From NCBI RefSeq assembly GCF_020283565.1, contig NC_060065.1, forward strand, positions 56,829,489 through 56,893,488: a stretch of 64,000 nt of DNA, read 5' to 3'. This DNA comes from Trifolium pratense (lineage: Eukaryota; Streptophyta; Magnoliopsida; Fabales; Fabaceae). Of the stretch, positions 1-12,648 are shown one piece after another. A program made the position numbers and the translations under genes. The notes beneath the pieces were generated by a model. It ran no database searches. It saw nothing but the letters and a program-made list of their open reading frames with translations, and was not told the origin of the DNA. The first letter of the stretch is position 1. Each line of letters begins with the position of its first letter.

Positions 1-3000
1 AGACATTTCTTAACCAAGAGTTAACCTAGATTCTGAAGACAAATGTAATCATTATATAGTAAGAAAAGCAATTATGAGAAAATATATAGTATTCAATAAA
101 TTGGATAGGACTAATTTAGATCTAATCCTTAATAGATAAGGTTAAGTTTTATCCAATCCTTTATCATTATAATTGTCACATTATCTGTGTATGCTCTGTC
201 ACTTCTTAAAAAGCATTGTATGTGCTAACATAAGTACAACCATTATGGGATATATAGTACTTGGATTTTTGGATAGGTTTATTTTTTATATTGAAAATTT
301 AATCAAGAACTTTTTATTAGAAAGTATTTCCTCAAAAAATAATGTTCTCGCTTCACTTATGTTTCTTGGTAACGAAACAATTATTAGCTCAATTATTTGA
401 TCAATTTTTTTATAGATGAAATGAGAACGCGATTATAAATTCACACATACAAATCAGAGACTCATAATTCGAACTCCAATCAAGACGTTAAATATAATAA
501 TTTTGATATTTTTATCGGTTGAAATATAATTATTATTTTGTTTTACTAAGATTGAGATAGGACCTATGAACAATTATTTGATCAAATTACTTGGAAGCTG
601 AATATTCCAAAATCAAAATGATTATGAATGTATTTGGTAAGTTGAATAAACTAACTTATAGTTTATTGGACTAGCTTATAATCTTGTTTAAAAAAATGTG
701 TTTGGTAAAAAGTTTTTCTCATTAGCTTATAGTTTTTTTAGATGTTATTTCAAGTAGTGTGTTTGAACTTATAGCTTATAATTTTTTTTACAGTTTTTCG
801 ATTTCTAACCTTTAATTTAATTTTTTTATTTTTTATAAAATAAAAAAATTATCCACTAAACATACATGTCATTTTATGTCTTTTTATGATGTAGGAGGAT
901 TTCTTCTGTATATTATTATTTTAGTTAGATTTAGTTTTATTATATTTTAGGTTGATTTCTTATTTTTATATTTCACCTAGGTTAGTTATTTTTATATTTT
1001 AGGTAGATTTGTAATTTTTATTTAACTAGGTTTGTTGTTTTTATTTTTACAATCTTTTAGGAGATTTATTAATTTTATTTTTCACTCCTATTTAACCTAA
1101 ATTATTGTAGCCTTGAAGGCAACCTTTTGATTGAATAAAAATACAGAGATTTTTCTCAAATTTGGTGGATTCCAAATTACTCCTTCTGGTGGATTCCGGA
1201 ATTCTAGTGGATTCTAGATTAGTTACTCTTTCTGGTGGATTCCGGAAATCTGGTGGATTCCAGAGCCTTATCTAACAAGTTTATCGCTTGCGAACCTGTG
1301 TTTTATTATAGGATTAACGCTTGCTTTTCCTTCACGCTTTCGTACTGCGTCATTTTATATTCATCAATCACTTTAAAAATTAATTTTATCAAACACGTTA
1401 ATTTTAATCAGGTAACTTTTCTCTAAAGAGTTAACTTATAGCTTAATTTTGCCAAACAAAAACGAGTTGAATTTGAGTTTGGAAATAATGGTCTGTTTCG
1501 TGTTCGGGTATTACGGCAACTTGGTTAGAAGTTGCCACCTCCGATTCAAACAAGCATATAAATTCCTTTAGTAATCAAAAGATTGTTTTCTTGTAACTTT
1601 CACCCTTGAAATGAGCACTAGTTTGTGCAATATATACTTTAGTACAACTTTTATTTGGTTGAGTGAACAATTAGAAGTGACCAAAAGCAATAAGCCAAAG
1701 CTCTTTGGATTGAATTATAGTATTTAACATTTTGTTGAATCAATCAATAAAGAGAAAGACAAAATAACATGACTTTTGTAGCCACTTCAGGTGCTTTATT
1801 TTTAAAATTTGTACAAAAAAAAATAAATGTACGAACAAACATGAGAATTGAGGGAAAGGTTTCCTTTCTTGGCAAAAATAAACCAACTAATATATACATT
1901 TAACAAGGCTATTGCGCACGATTTTATGTAATATATTGTATAAAAATTAAAATAGATAAATATATTTGATTGATAATTCTATACACGTACGTATAATAAT
2001 ATATATAGACTTTTGATGTTTTTTATTTTTGACAAGAAATGGACTTTTGATGTTACTTGCCTAATTTTTCTGTAATTAAATGGTTAAATATTTTCGTGCT
2101 ATCCAAGTGTCACAAAAATTATGGTTTATTTACTCTTATAAGAAAAAAAATTTGGTTGATTTGAAGGCGCAATTTTTATGTTTTGGATTTTTGCCTTATA
2201 GTTGTGACATGTGTATACTAATCAAAATAAATCTAGATATTAAATCATTTTTTTGACTAAATAGATATTAAATCATAAAAGACCACTAATTAAATCTGAT
2301 TACTAATCTTATTATTATATAAAAAAAAAATGTCAATCATCATTTGTGTTTTAACCTATTTTCTTTTTCATTTCCATATAATATATATAAACAGTAATGA
2401 AAGATATGTCACTATTAATGGAAAAATCAAACTCAAAAATGTTTTAGACTTGGTCAATATTGTTTTGGTTCAACCTATTAATCATGCTTTGCTTAGGCTT
2501 TAACACTAAAAAGACCATGTAGAAGACTAACTTACGCGCAAGCGCGTGTGCTAAATGCGAGTGGGTAAACATGAGATAAAGAGAAAGCTTAGCATCAAAG
2601 AAAACCCAAATATTAGATAGTTTTCTTTCTGCACACCCTCTAACCCACTATACACCCCTATAACTCAAATGAAATTCAATTTCTCTACAATTTTGTACTT
2701 AATTATTAAAAACAATAACATATGTCCCTAAACCGATTTGATATGATTTTGACGCATCAACCACTTCCAATTATTGGCATAGAAAGACAAAAACAATGTA
2801 AAAAGTAAAAACAAACATTCTAAATTCAAAGTGTAAAAGAATTAAATAATACTAATAATTAATAAACATGAAGTCTATTAATTTTGAACGTGCCTATATT
2901 ATTTAAAAAAAAAAAACCAGCCACCTAGTTTTTTTCCATCAAATATTCTCCATATGTAGAGTTTAAATGTTTTACCATATGGAGATCAAATATTCTAAGC

Positions 3001-4168
3001 GGGAAAATGTTATAAAAATTTTGTTAGTAGAAAATAAAATAGTATTTTGAACTCCAAAATAATTAAGAATCTTTGTGAGTAGAATAGGAACTAAAACTAA
3101 AGTAGTAGAAACAATGCTTTGTTAGCATGGCAAGCAAAATTGAAGTACAAGAGAACATAAAAATCAGCTTTCAACAAAGGTAGCAAAAGAAGTGCGTATA
3201 GCAATAGCACACACAGCCATGCACTGCATTAAACATAATAAGTCAAGGTCAACTAGTGAAACTTTATCCTCTTTTTTTCACATATAGTGAAACTTTAACT
3301 TCATCTTGTGCTTTCTTTCTGTCAAAAGAAGAAGAAAATTTAATCTTGTGGTTAGTAATTTCCATGGTTAATTTCTATATGCTCCAAGACAGCTATAAAA
3401 AGTAGAAAACAACGTCATCGTTTTTTATTATAATAACTGTTTCACGCAAGAAATAAAAGCACAATATAGGAAAGTTTCAATATCATTTTTCTTTGATTTT
3501 TTTTTAATAGAAACTCTGGCCTTCTTTGGGCTCGTTTGGTCCAGCTTTTTTTAGAACTTATGCAAACAGCTTATGCAATTTTTATATATTATTATAAGTT
3601 TGTCAAGGTAGTTTATGATAAAATAACTTATAAAATTACAAGTTTCACTAGTGTGAACTTATAAAATAACATAAAACTTAATTTATATTGCATAAACTGT
3701 TTGCATAATGATGGAACCGACTCATCTAAAGATCCTTTGCATAAACTGTTTGATTAATGAAATGGTGAAATTGTTTAAAAATACAATTCAATTTTTGTGT
3801 TAAAAAGTCCTCCTCTAAATATGGTGAACACTACAAAGTATCATATGTCTTTAAATGTAGAACTTCGTTTCTAAATTACGATAATTTTAAAAATTGATAA
3901 AAATAATAAATTTATTGATAATGAATGTTATTTTTATAGATTTATTCTTTAAAGTAGAAATTTATTTAGTTTATCAAAGTATTTATGACTTTTTTTTATA
4001 TAAAATGGAACCGATAATGATTAAATATCTAGGACCTCATATTTACTACATAAAGTTTTCATCGCTAAATTAAATCTAGTGTGACTTTAAAAAAAAGACC
4101 TATAAGTCATAAAAGAAAAATGGGCTTATGTAATAGAGTGTCAAAAATTTAAATGCAAACAATAATGG
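1..4168. other. AT-rich intergenic region with transposon relics, no gene
   Basis: No open reading frame here has a recognisable domain or plausible splice structure. Around 635-860 and 1430-1460, and again around 3525-3720, the DNA is rich in 'agcttataagtt' and 'gcttatgcaa' type motifs beside 'cgtttggt' or 'tttggtaaa' boundaries. That is the look of old non-autonomous hAT-like MITEs, but clean ends were not defined. A separate 471-bp insertion at 878-1348 is listed on its own. A short stretch at 440-560 resembles an eroded antisense SINE. The rest is simple AT-rich sequence. Confidence 0.6.
878..1348. mobile_element. 471-bp insertion flanked by a 10-bp direct repeat, class uncertain
   Basis: GTCATTTTAT occurs at 868-877 and again at 1349-1358, bracketing a block that differs in composition from its surroundings. 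The block contains T-rich runs with 'taggttgattt'-like repeats, then several copies of 'ggtggattcc' between about 1163 and 1262. It looks inserted into an older MITE-like sequence, because 'cttatag' motifs lie on both sides. A solo LTR, a Mutator-like fragment or another retroposon are all possible. There is no clear TG...CA end, TIR or poly(A) tail. Confidence 0.35.
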
Positions 4169-4827
4169 TGAGAAGTTCCAAAAACTACACATGTCTCCCA
4201 ATTAATCTCTCTCAAATCCTTAATTTGTACTTTCAAGTTTCAACCAAACACTTCACCTAAGCTTTTGGCTTTATGGGCTGCCACACCTTTAATTATCTGT
4301 GATTGAAAAAAGTTAAAAACGACTTTGCTCGCCTATCACTTTTGAGTGTTTCATTTTTCCTACAAGAAACAATAATCCAGGTATTCACCTCCACTTAATT
4401 TTTCACAGAAGTTGACATTTTATTTTTTTACAATTTTAGTTTATCAACATTAGGAATTTAGCATTAATATTTTTTTTTGCGCCTTATAAGCTTCTCGTGC
4501 ATCATATTTTTACTCACATGCTATTTAATTTTAGTGGATGTTATAAAATGAAATTTTAGAAAAAAAACAACGTCTACTATTTGAGTAGCGGATGATGTTT
4601 AAGAAAGTCATAGAGCGTCAAAAGAAATTACCTGAATAATTAATACTATTGTTAGGTTATATATCACTCAGATTTAAACTCATTTGGGTTAGTTTAGTGG
4701 TGTTGACTTAAGATCTTGAAGTGTGATTCTTTCAAAGTCTCATATTCGTTTCTCTCTAATGTCAATATCGGTGGACTAGTCAGCACGAAACAAAAGAAAA
4801 CATAGAGTTTCTTAGAATTACTTATTA

Positions 4828-5090
4828 CTCCCTCTATCCCAAGAACTCATTCACTAGTGCACGCATGTCAATGCATAATTTTGATTACGAATATTTTTAA
4901 TTTTTTATTAGTAAAAATTATAAAAATTTGATATTTTAAAAACATTCATCGAAACAAATCAAACAAGATCTTATATGATAATATTTACATTTATATATTT
5001 TTAGAAAAATACGGTCAAAACAACACATATGAATAGTATATTTAGTCAAATGAGGTCTTACAAAACGGAACCGAGAGGGTACGTAGTATT
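4828..5090. mobile_element. Stowaway/Mariner-type MITE relic in copy 1
   Basis: The left end reads 'ctccctctatccc' and the right end contains 'cggaaccgagagggtacgtag', whose reverse complement is a CTCCCTC-type terminus. The interior is very AT-rich with no coding potential. It sits in duplication copy 1 at a place where copy 2 has different sequence. The ends are eroded and the TA duplication is not clean, so boundaries are approximate. Confidence 0.5.
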
Positions 5091-6554
5091 TCTTTTCAAA
5101 TTTTGAGAAAAGTGTTTTGATCTTAAAAAACTTGATTGGAAAAACTTTTTCAATAAAAGAGAAAGTGTGTGTGCAAGAAAGTAAAAGTTGAGAAAGGCAA
5201 CAAAATTTTTGAAGGGACCAGCTAGCAATAGAGCAATATAGTATAACTTGGACATGGTGGATTCATATTAGGACAACGAAGTGGTGGTGATGTTGTTGCT
5301 GTACACTACCTCCAATTTAACTTTATACAGAATCAAGGTAACCAATAACATTAACCAATTACCATTTAGCTAAATCTTTCAAAATCTTCCTACAAAACAC
5401 ATAGTATATAATATACTAATACATTAATTAATTTGTTACCGAATCTTGTCTTTATATTGTAACATGTACGCAAAATAATGAAATATCATTAACTTGATTA
5501 AGGCAAAGATACAAGAGAGGTTAAAAGCAATAATTAAAATTGAAGAAACTTGGAAGGAAGAAAATATGTTGAATGTTAATTATTATAAACCAAAATTCTG
5601 CATGGTGCATGTGCATGGTTATGGCTCGTGAGTATATCCAAAATCAAAATGATTTATTGAAAAATATTTTTGTTGGATAATATTGAAATTCTTACAATTA
5701 AAGATGTGAACGAGTACGAAGGGTACCTCAGAAAGATTCTATATTTGTTTGTAGAGACTAGAGTACATAATATATCGGTTAATTAATTCGTATATTCGAA
5801 TACTTTCCAATAATTTCAATTGATTATAATGAAATAATTTAAACACATGCCTAAGCTACGCTTTATACATTTTTTAATTTTTGATTGATGTCCTATGTAG
5901 AGTTTCTCCTCTTATCATCTTCAATTATTCTCCTTTTTAGAAAGAGCTTTTTAATTTTTTTTCCACAAATATTAGAAACAGCTGTATAGTCTATATATGA
6001 GCATGCACAATATAATAGTCAATTCCCTCGAGCCATATTAGACTCAAATAGAATAAAATAAAGAAAAAACACTTGTTAAAAATATTTAATTATTTTAAAA
6101 TAAATATAAATTTGAATTAATTTTACGTGCCTGACAAAACTTTATTAGAAGATTATCTCATCTTACCTTAGAGATTGTTGGAGTTCTGGTGGAGTGTATT
6201 TTAATTTCGAGAATTTTTTGTTTTTCTGAATTTATTGTACTTTTTTCGTTTTTATATTAATATTTATAATATATTTGTTATAAAAAAAAAAAAAAAACTT
6301 TAGAATACTAAAAAAAACCTCCTTATAAATATATCTGTAAATTGTTGATAAGCAAAGTAAAATTAAATTAAACATGCAAACACATAACATGAACAATCAT
6401 AAAATCTCCCTCATATAATTGGCATATCAACTCTGGATCATATATCATTAAAAATTGAAAATAACCAAAAATGAAAATGATTTATTAACAACAAACGATG
6501 ACACATGACTTATTATCAACTAAATAAACAAGGTAGTTTGAATTAATTAATCAA

Positions 6555-7157
6555 TCAATCAATATCTTGTCCCCTCAACTGGCTGTAAAACCTGCTTATG
6601 AAATCTTCAGCAGCCTTATCAACTTGATCATTGTCCTTCTCATCATCTTCTCTTAAAGGAAATGGCGAGTCAGTCACCCTCAATTGTCTCACCATTGGAC
6701 TCCGCCCGAATCCAGGAAGTGCAGGAGATGCTCCTACAATTGTTTGATCATTGTTAAGCATCTCCAACACTGCCTTCATTGCGCTCATTGTTGCCACATC
6801 ATCATCCTGTGTAGCTGGCACATGAGCGCAAGTGAAGAAATTATTGTGGCTACGGTGACGCTTCCCTAATGGGAAGAAATGGTGAGGGGTGTTGCTGCAG
6901 CTGAACTCATACTCCCTTGAGGAGGTGAATTGGTGGTGTGAGCGGCGGCTTGAGGTTGAACCGCCGTTGTTGTGGTGGCTATGATGGTGGAACATTAAAT
7001 TAGCAATGGCTTTTCCGGCAAGCTTGCCGCGACGTTTGAGCATCATGTTAAGGTCCATCATTAGTTTACCCTTTGATATGCCTTTCCTTAACATGAAAAA
7101 AGCCACACGTATCATACTCCATACTCTCTTTGATATCACTGGTAGATTGCTTTCCAT
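6555..7157 (-). CDS. DUF761 protein, Avr9/Cf-9 rapidly elicited protein 146-like (copy 1)
   Basis: An intronless 200-aa protein. The N-terminus (MESNLPVISKRVW, then MLRKGISKGKLMMDLNMMLK to about residue 42) is basic. A His/Ser-rich linker follows, then SREYEFSCSN near residue 83. The conserved LPGFGRSPMVRQLRVTDSPF block lies near residues 148-167. The C-terminus, VDKAAEDFISRFYSQLR, is the typical DUF761 tail. This order is known from plant proteins annotated as Avr9/Cf-9 rapidly elicited protein 146; their biochemical role is not established. The start is supported by identity with the paralogue at 15371-15967 and by a TATA element about 125 nt upstream. The paralogue differs by small indels in the His/Ser linker and near the C-terminus. 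No signal peptide or membrane segment is evident. Expression during defence would be inference from the family name only. Confidence 0.9.
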   Translation of the reverse strand: MESNLPVISKRVWSMIRVAFFMLRKGISKGKLMMDLNMMLKRRGKLAGKAIANLMFHHHSHHNNGGSTSSRRSHHQFTSSREYEFSCSNTPHHFFPLGKRHRSHNNFFTCAHVPATQDDDVATMSAMKAVLEMLNNDQTIVGASPALPGFGRSPMVRQLRVTDSPFPLREDDEKDNDQVDKAAEDFISRFYSQLRGQDID

Positions 7158-7280
7158 TTTTTATTTTTTTTATAGAAATTGTTTTTATATTTGGAATAAT
7201 TTGAGAGAATGATTTTGAGGGAGAGGGAGATTGAGAGAGATATATTTGATTTGAGGACAAGAGTGAGGAGGGTGATGAGG

Positions 7281-7290
7281 TTATATATAG
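7281..7290 (-). promoter_or_regulatory. TATA box of DUF761 copy 1
   Basis: The plus strand reads 'ttatatatag', so the minus strand reads CTATATATAA. It lies about 125 nt upstream of the ATG at 7157 and is followed by a CT-rich leader. The same element, spacing and leader are kept at 16116-16125 upstream of the paralogue. Confidence 0.6.
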
Positions 7291-7980
7291 TGGGGGAAAA
7301 GTAAAGGATGAGAATGAGAAATGAATATTGAATCAACCATATGGTAATAGAATAGAATAACCCGTGGGTGTATAAATGTTTTGTAATACTTTATGTCTTT
7401 ATAATTAATAAATTGTTATAATATTTTGTTATAGTGGTGGAAGCCACTGCTTTTGGTGAGTGCAAAAGGAGAGCTTTACTTTGCTTGGTAGAAGCACAAG
7501 CCATAATTTCTAGATTGTGCAGCCAGCAATATATTTCACCCGAAAAAAATTACATTTGTAGTCCTTTAAATTTGATATTTTATTTGTGTAAAAAAAAATT
7601 GATAATTTATTTGATTGGTCTTTTATGTATTTTTCTCTCTTCCGAATTACGTTACGGTTCGCGGTTCGTGACTATATAAACCACTTTTTTTTTCACATTT
7701 ATATATGATTAGCATTTAGGTGTCTAGATCATCACACCTTGCACCAGAGGGTCTGTTAATTTGTACATTAAAAATACATATTAAGAAATTCATAAATAAA
7801 AAATTTACATTATAAAAAAATATTTTAACTTTATTTATGAATATTTCTATAATTAGTTTTTTAACATCTACTTTAAAACATATATTAACAGTTGTCAAAA
7901 AATAAAAGGTAAACAAGTGTGAGAAGTTCCAAAAACTACACATGTCTCCCAATTAATCTCTCTCAAATCCTTAATTTGTA

Positions 7981-8104
7981 CTCCCTCCGTCCTAAAATAT
8001 AAGCAAAAAGTGATCAACCAAAATGAATATATTTGGACTAAATTTTTAACCAAATACATCCACTTTAGTTGATCACTTTTTGCTTATATTTTGGGACAGA
8101 GTAG
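7981..8104. mobile_element. Stowaway MITE (Tc1/mariner type), 124 bp
   Basis: The left end, CTCCCTCCGTCC followed by TAAAATATAAG, is mirrored at the right end, giving terminal inverted repeats of about 37 bp with few mismatches (innermost part 'aaaaagtgatcaac'). TA flanks the element at 7979-7980 and 8105-8106. The empty site is visible in duplication copy 1 as 'aatttgtactttcaag', so insertion into a single TA after the duplication is read directly. Confidence 0.95.
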
Positions 8105-9258
8105 TACTTTCAAGTTTCAACCAAACACTTCACTAACCTAAGCTTTTGGCTTTATGGGCTGCCACCTTTTGTTATTATTAAAAAAGTTAAAATGACTTGG
8201 TCGCAGTATCCACTTCGACTTAATCATTTGCCACTGAAATCGACATTTTAATTTTTTTTTTACAATCATAAATTAATCATTAAGCTACAAGACCCTAGAG
8301 TTCGGTTTAGTAGAATAGTTTATGTTAAGGCATGGCTTGGGAAAAATTGAGAAAATTTTAGAAAGTTTTTAAGATAGTAAAAATTATAAGGATTTATATT
8401 TGATAAAAGATAGTGAAAATACAATATTGACTCTCATATAGAACAATGTATGGATTAACCAACTCTAACAAACTATTACCTAACTAATTACCAATTTACC
8501 ATTATTCTTAACGGTTTATTATAAAAGCTTATATGTTTATGGATAAAAAAATTTAGGCTTAAATATGTAATAAGTCCCTGCAGTTTCACCTAGTTTTGGT
8601 ATTAGTCCCTGCAGTTTTTTTTGTTGGTTTTTCATCCCTGCAGTTTGAAACAATTTTGGTATTAGTCCCTCTGTTACTTCCAGCCGTTACAAAAAAGGAA
8701 TACTTAACGGAGTGCCACGTGGCCCAATCCTTATAAGCCACGTGGCACATTAAAAAACACCACTTTTATTAATATTTCTTTTACCATTACTATTTATTTA
8801 TTTATTTATATTATTATTATTATATTAAGGTCTATTTAAGTGTTCATAAATCATTGCAGGGTTATACAAAATCACATAACGAAGGCAAGAAAATTTGCTA
8901 GGGTTTATGATAATCACATAATCATGGTTGGTCATGTTTAAAAAACTGCTTAAAGGTTCGTTTTTCTTCTATGGTTCGTCTTTCTTTTATATTTTCTTCT
9001 ATGGTTCGTTTGTCTTCTTCTGGGAAATATTTTTCTTATTTGGGAAACTGTTTTTACCTTTGTTGCTTTTGATTTTTTAATTGAATGTGTGGGGACAATT
9101 TGTTTGTATGTGAGCCTAGTTTTAATGCTTTATTATTGTCTTGACCAATTTTTTTTATTGTTTGGTTTGAGTTGAACATGTGTTTTTCTATGTTTTCTAT
9201 GTACAAGGTTTTTATTTTATCGTTCTTTGATTACTTTTTTGTCTTTATGTACAGAAAG

Positions 9259-11591
9259 ATGAGTTTCACCATAGTTGTACATCATGGGGGTCAGTTTGTA
9301 AGAGATTGGATTGTGTATTATAGGGGTGGTAGTGTAACTGTAATTGAGGGGATTAATAAGGACAAATGGAATTATTTGGAAGCAGAGGGTATTGTGAGAA
9401 AGCTAAAATACGGTAAAAATAGTTTCAGAATGTGGTGGAAAGTTGAGGTTGAATTAGGTTACAAAATGTTAAGGTTGGACAAAGATGCCGATGATATTGT
9501 TGATTATGCCATAAACAACAAAGTTGATGCTCATATATATGTTGAACATGATGTTGGTAACAATGTTTGCCTTGTGGATGCTCCTATTTGTCTTGAATTA
9601 CAAGCTAATAATGATATACCTAATAATATTGGGGACAAGAGTATACGTGTTGGTGTCAATGATGATGCTGGTGAATATGAAGAAGGTGAGGGCAGTGACG
9701 AAAATGAGACTAATAGCAGTGAAGATGAAGCAAAAGGGATTCATTTTGATGATAGTGAAGATGAGAGAGCTTTAGGGTTGGATGATGGATTTGGTTCGAG
9801 TGACGATGATGTTGATCCAGAATTCCTACCCACAAGAATGATGGTTGATGGGCAGACGTACAACTTGAAGACTCGTTTAAATCATACAGTGGGAGGTAGT
9901 TCAAGTAGTACACCTGCAATATGCAATGGAGATGGTTTTTGACGTTGCTACTAGAGGATATTGGACAAGAAAAAAGATGGGTTTTCATTTCTGATCAACA
10001 AAAGGTAAATGTTGTTTATACCTATATTTACGCTATATATTTTGTTGCATGCTTGTTGTTTGTGTTTTTGTATGCTAAAGATACCTATTTCATTAATGGT
10101 AGGGGTTGATTCCTGTTTTTGAAGAGATGTTTGAAAAATTAGAACACAGGCTATGTTTGAGGCATCTATATGCTAACTTTAAGAAAAAATTTGGTGGAGG
10201 CACTCAAATTAGAGATCTCATGATGGGGGCAGCTAAGGCAACATACATCCAAGCATACGAGAAGAAAATGTCAGAGCTGAAAGTAGTAAATACAAAGGCA
10301 TGGGAGTGGCTAGTAGGACATCAAACAAAGTTGTGGTGTAAGCATGCTTTCTCATTTTTTTCAAAGTGTGATGTCCTAATGAATAATATTTCTGAGGCTT
10401 TCAATAGTACTATCTTGGTTGCTAGGGATAAACCAATTATCACTATGTGTGAATGGATTAGAATTTATCTGATGAATAGAATGACAACTTTAAGGTATAA
10501 AAATGTTAAGTACCAACAAAGGATAATGCCTACACCTATGAAGAGATTGAACAGGGAAGTTGAACTTAGTGCAGGTTGGTGCTCACATTTGTCTAGTGAA
10601 ACTGAATTTCAGGTTGAACATCATCAACATGCTAGTAGTTTTATTGTTAATTTAGACAAAAGAACTTGTACATGTAACTTTTGGGAATTAGTAGGCATAC
10701 CATGTAGACATGCCATTTCAGCTATGGGATTCTCAAACCAAAATCCTGAGGACTTTGTTGATCACTATTATTCAAGGGAGGCATATGAACTTTGCTATAG
10801 TTTTAGTGTTAGCGCTATTAATGGTCAAGACATGTGGCCTGAGGCTGAAGTTGAAGTTGAAGATATGTTACCCCCACAATACAAGAGAGGTCCTGGTAGA
10901 CCAAAAAAGATGAGAAGAAGGGATGCTCATGAAGATGCAAAGCCTAGAAAACAAAGGCCTGCGCCTAACAGGTGTACAAAATGTGGAAATCCTGGTCATA
11001 ATACCAGGGGTTGCAAGAGCACAGAAGTGAACTCAGATGCACAACGCAGACAGGTATAAGGTTATTTACTAGCTTTTATTTCACTGAGTAGAACTTCACA
11101 TAATGCTAGGTCTGATTGTATTTTTTTTATGACAGAGAAAACCAAAGAAAAATGTTGAAAATGCATCTGCATCTAATGGATTTGTTAATGCATCTACCGC
11201 AGTTGGTACTGCATCTAATGCAGCTGAAACTGCATCTACCGCAGTTAGTACTGCACGTGTTGTTAAGGCACCAATTGAATGCCTTTTAGATGAAAATGAT
11301 GACAATGTAATTGTAGCTTCAGTCGAGGAACTAGAACGTGCACTTGGTATAGATTCAGTTTGTGCAACTCAAATTCAAAGCCAACCTGTTCCTTGTGTGC
11401 TTTCTCAAAAACAGACTACTGAGCCAATGTTTTGTACTGCACCAAAAAAAGTATTATTGCAAATTTAAAACTTTTTGTACTTTATATAGATTTAAACCAT
11501 TCTTGTAACTGATTCAATGATAAATCTATTATTGTAGGAAAAGAAGAGAAAGTACGCAGGACCGCAGAAGAAGGTGAAACTCCAAAAATGA
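9259..11591 (+). pseudogene. MULE transposase, internally deleted
   Basis: The start chosen is MSFTIVVHHGGQFVRD; an in-frame ATG at 9172 would add 29 residues. The N-terminal part (9259-9942) matches the PB1-like leader of plant MULE transposases and is followed by an acidic Asp/Glu/Ser region. It then stops. The catalytic part resumes in another frame around 9921 (WFLTLLLEDIGQ ... FISDQQK), so the segment with the first catalytic Asp is gone. An intron (10003-10102) joins QQK to GLIPVFEEM. SEAFN near 10395 supplies the probable catalytic Glu. A SWIM zinc finger (CTC ... GIPCRHA, about 10669-10713) and a CCHC knuckle (CTKCGNPGHNTRGC, about 10973-11014) follow. Short 3' exons are inferred at 11145-11450 and 11538-11591. 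It probably cannot act alone but could be mobilised by an intact relative. Confidence 0.85.
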
Positions 11592-11973
11592 TGTATTATG
11601 TATTATGGTGGCCTATGTTGCCAACTGAATTTCAGTGTATAGAGTACTAGTGGCTTATAATGTCAACTTTTGATGTATTTTGAGTATTAGTGGCTTATAA
11701 TGCCAACTCTTGGTGTATTTTGAGTATTAATGGCTATATGTTACCAACTATTAGTGTATTTTAAATACTGAAGGAGTTATATAAATCAAATTTTATTTTA
11801 AGTAATTTCATTTGGATTTAAACATAGACAATAAAGGATAATGAATAAACTGAAGCTTTAAATTGAAGCTTAAAAAATGACAGAGTTAAGTGGTGGTGGT
11901 GGTTGTGGTGGTGGTGTTCGTAGTGGTGGTGGTGGTGTGGTTGATGAAGAAGATGAAGTTGGATGGTGGTGTG

Positions 11974-12010
11974 GAAGAAGAAGAAGAAGAAGAAGAAGAA
12001 GAAGAAGAAG

Positions 12011-12040
<30 letters not shown>
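11974..12040 (+). repeat. (GAA)n microsatellite inside the MULE
   Basis: About 67 bp of uninterrupted GAA triplets, preceded by a GGT/GTG-rich tract from about 11890. The poly-Arg, poly-Ser and poly-Leu reading frames across it are artefacts of the repeat. Confidence 0.95.
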
Positions 12041-12041
<1 letters not shown>

Positions 12042-12648
12042 TGGTTGTTGTTGAAGAAAATGAAGGTCACAAAATCTCTCTCCCATGGCCATGGCTGCTA
12101 CTCACGAAGTAGAAGGAGACACTAAGCCAAACCCCTCTTTTATGCAATCATTTATCTTTCTTTACATTAAAAAAATTTTAAAGTTGTATTTTTTAATGTG
12201 CCACGTGGCTCATATTGATTGGGCCACGTGGCACTCCGTTAAGTGCTCTTTTTTGTAACGGCTGGAAGTAACAGAGGGACTAATACCAAAATTGTTTCAA
12301 ACTGCAGGGATGAAAAACCAACAAAAAAAACTGCAGGGACTAATACCAAAACTAGGTGAAACTGCAGGGACTTATCACATATTTAAGCCAAAAATTTACT
12401 AATAACTTAATATTTTGTATTAGTTTATAAGTTAAAAGATCTATTTGGTTTAGTCTTTCATCACAAACTTGTAGTTTATTTTACTGACTTATAGCTTATT
12501 TTTTATATACTATTTCAACAAGTAATTTATAAGCTTATAACTTATATTTTTTTTCTTCCATTTCTATCCTTATTATTTTTAACTAAAATTCACTTTTACC
12601 TTCTATAATTTATTTTAATTTAAAATAATATAATTATATATGTTTTAG

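Larger units (their letters stand above)
4169..7560. repeat. Segmental tandem duplication, copy 1
   Basis: This block and the one from 7919 share the same order of landmarks. They begin with 'gtgagaagttccaaaaac', then share the 'gctttatgggctgcca' stretch, the 'gaaagtgtgt' to 'ggcaacaaaattt' stretch, the 'ggtacctcagaaagattcta' stretch, the DUF761 gene, its TATA region and a distal 'gctttacttt' to 'ccagcaat' tail. Copy 1 carries one extra CTCCCTC-type insertion at about 4828-5090 but is otherwise compact, so it is closer to the ancestral layout. Boundaries are approximate. Confidence 0.85.
8556..12389 (+). mobile_element. Mutator-like element (MULE) with long TIRs, internally deleted
   Basis: Inverted repeats of about 210 bp close the element, at 8556-8767 and about 12179-12389, both starting GGCTTAAATATGT and estimated by eye at about 95 percent identity. 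A perfect 9-bp target duplication, AAAAATTTA, lies at 8547-8555 and 12390-12398. Nine bases and long TIRs are the Mutator superfamily signature. Inside lies a transposase-like gene at 9259-11591 with a SWIM zinc finger and a CCHC knuckle, but its first catalytic part is missing. A (GAA)n tract lies near the right TIR. The nearly identical TIRs and intact duplication point to a recent insertion. Confidence 0.95.

Noticed and set aside
7136..7336. Short minus-strand frames before the DUF761 start
   Set aside because: They cover the CT-rich leader and TATA region; the paralogue does not keep them as coding.
9710..9988. Minus-strand 92-codon frame
   Set aside because: It is the antisense shadow of the acidic region of the MULE transposase.
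11877..12125. Arg-rich, Ser-rich and Leu-rich open frames on both strands
   Set aside because: They are translations of the (GAA)n tract and flanking GGT-rich DNA inside the MULE; no family features.
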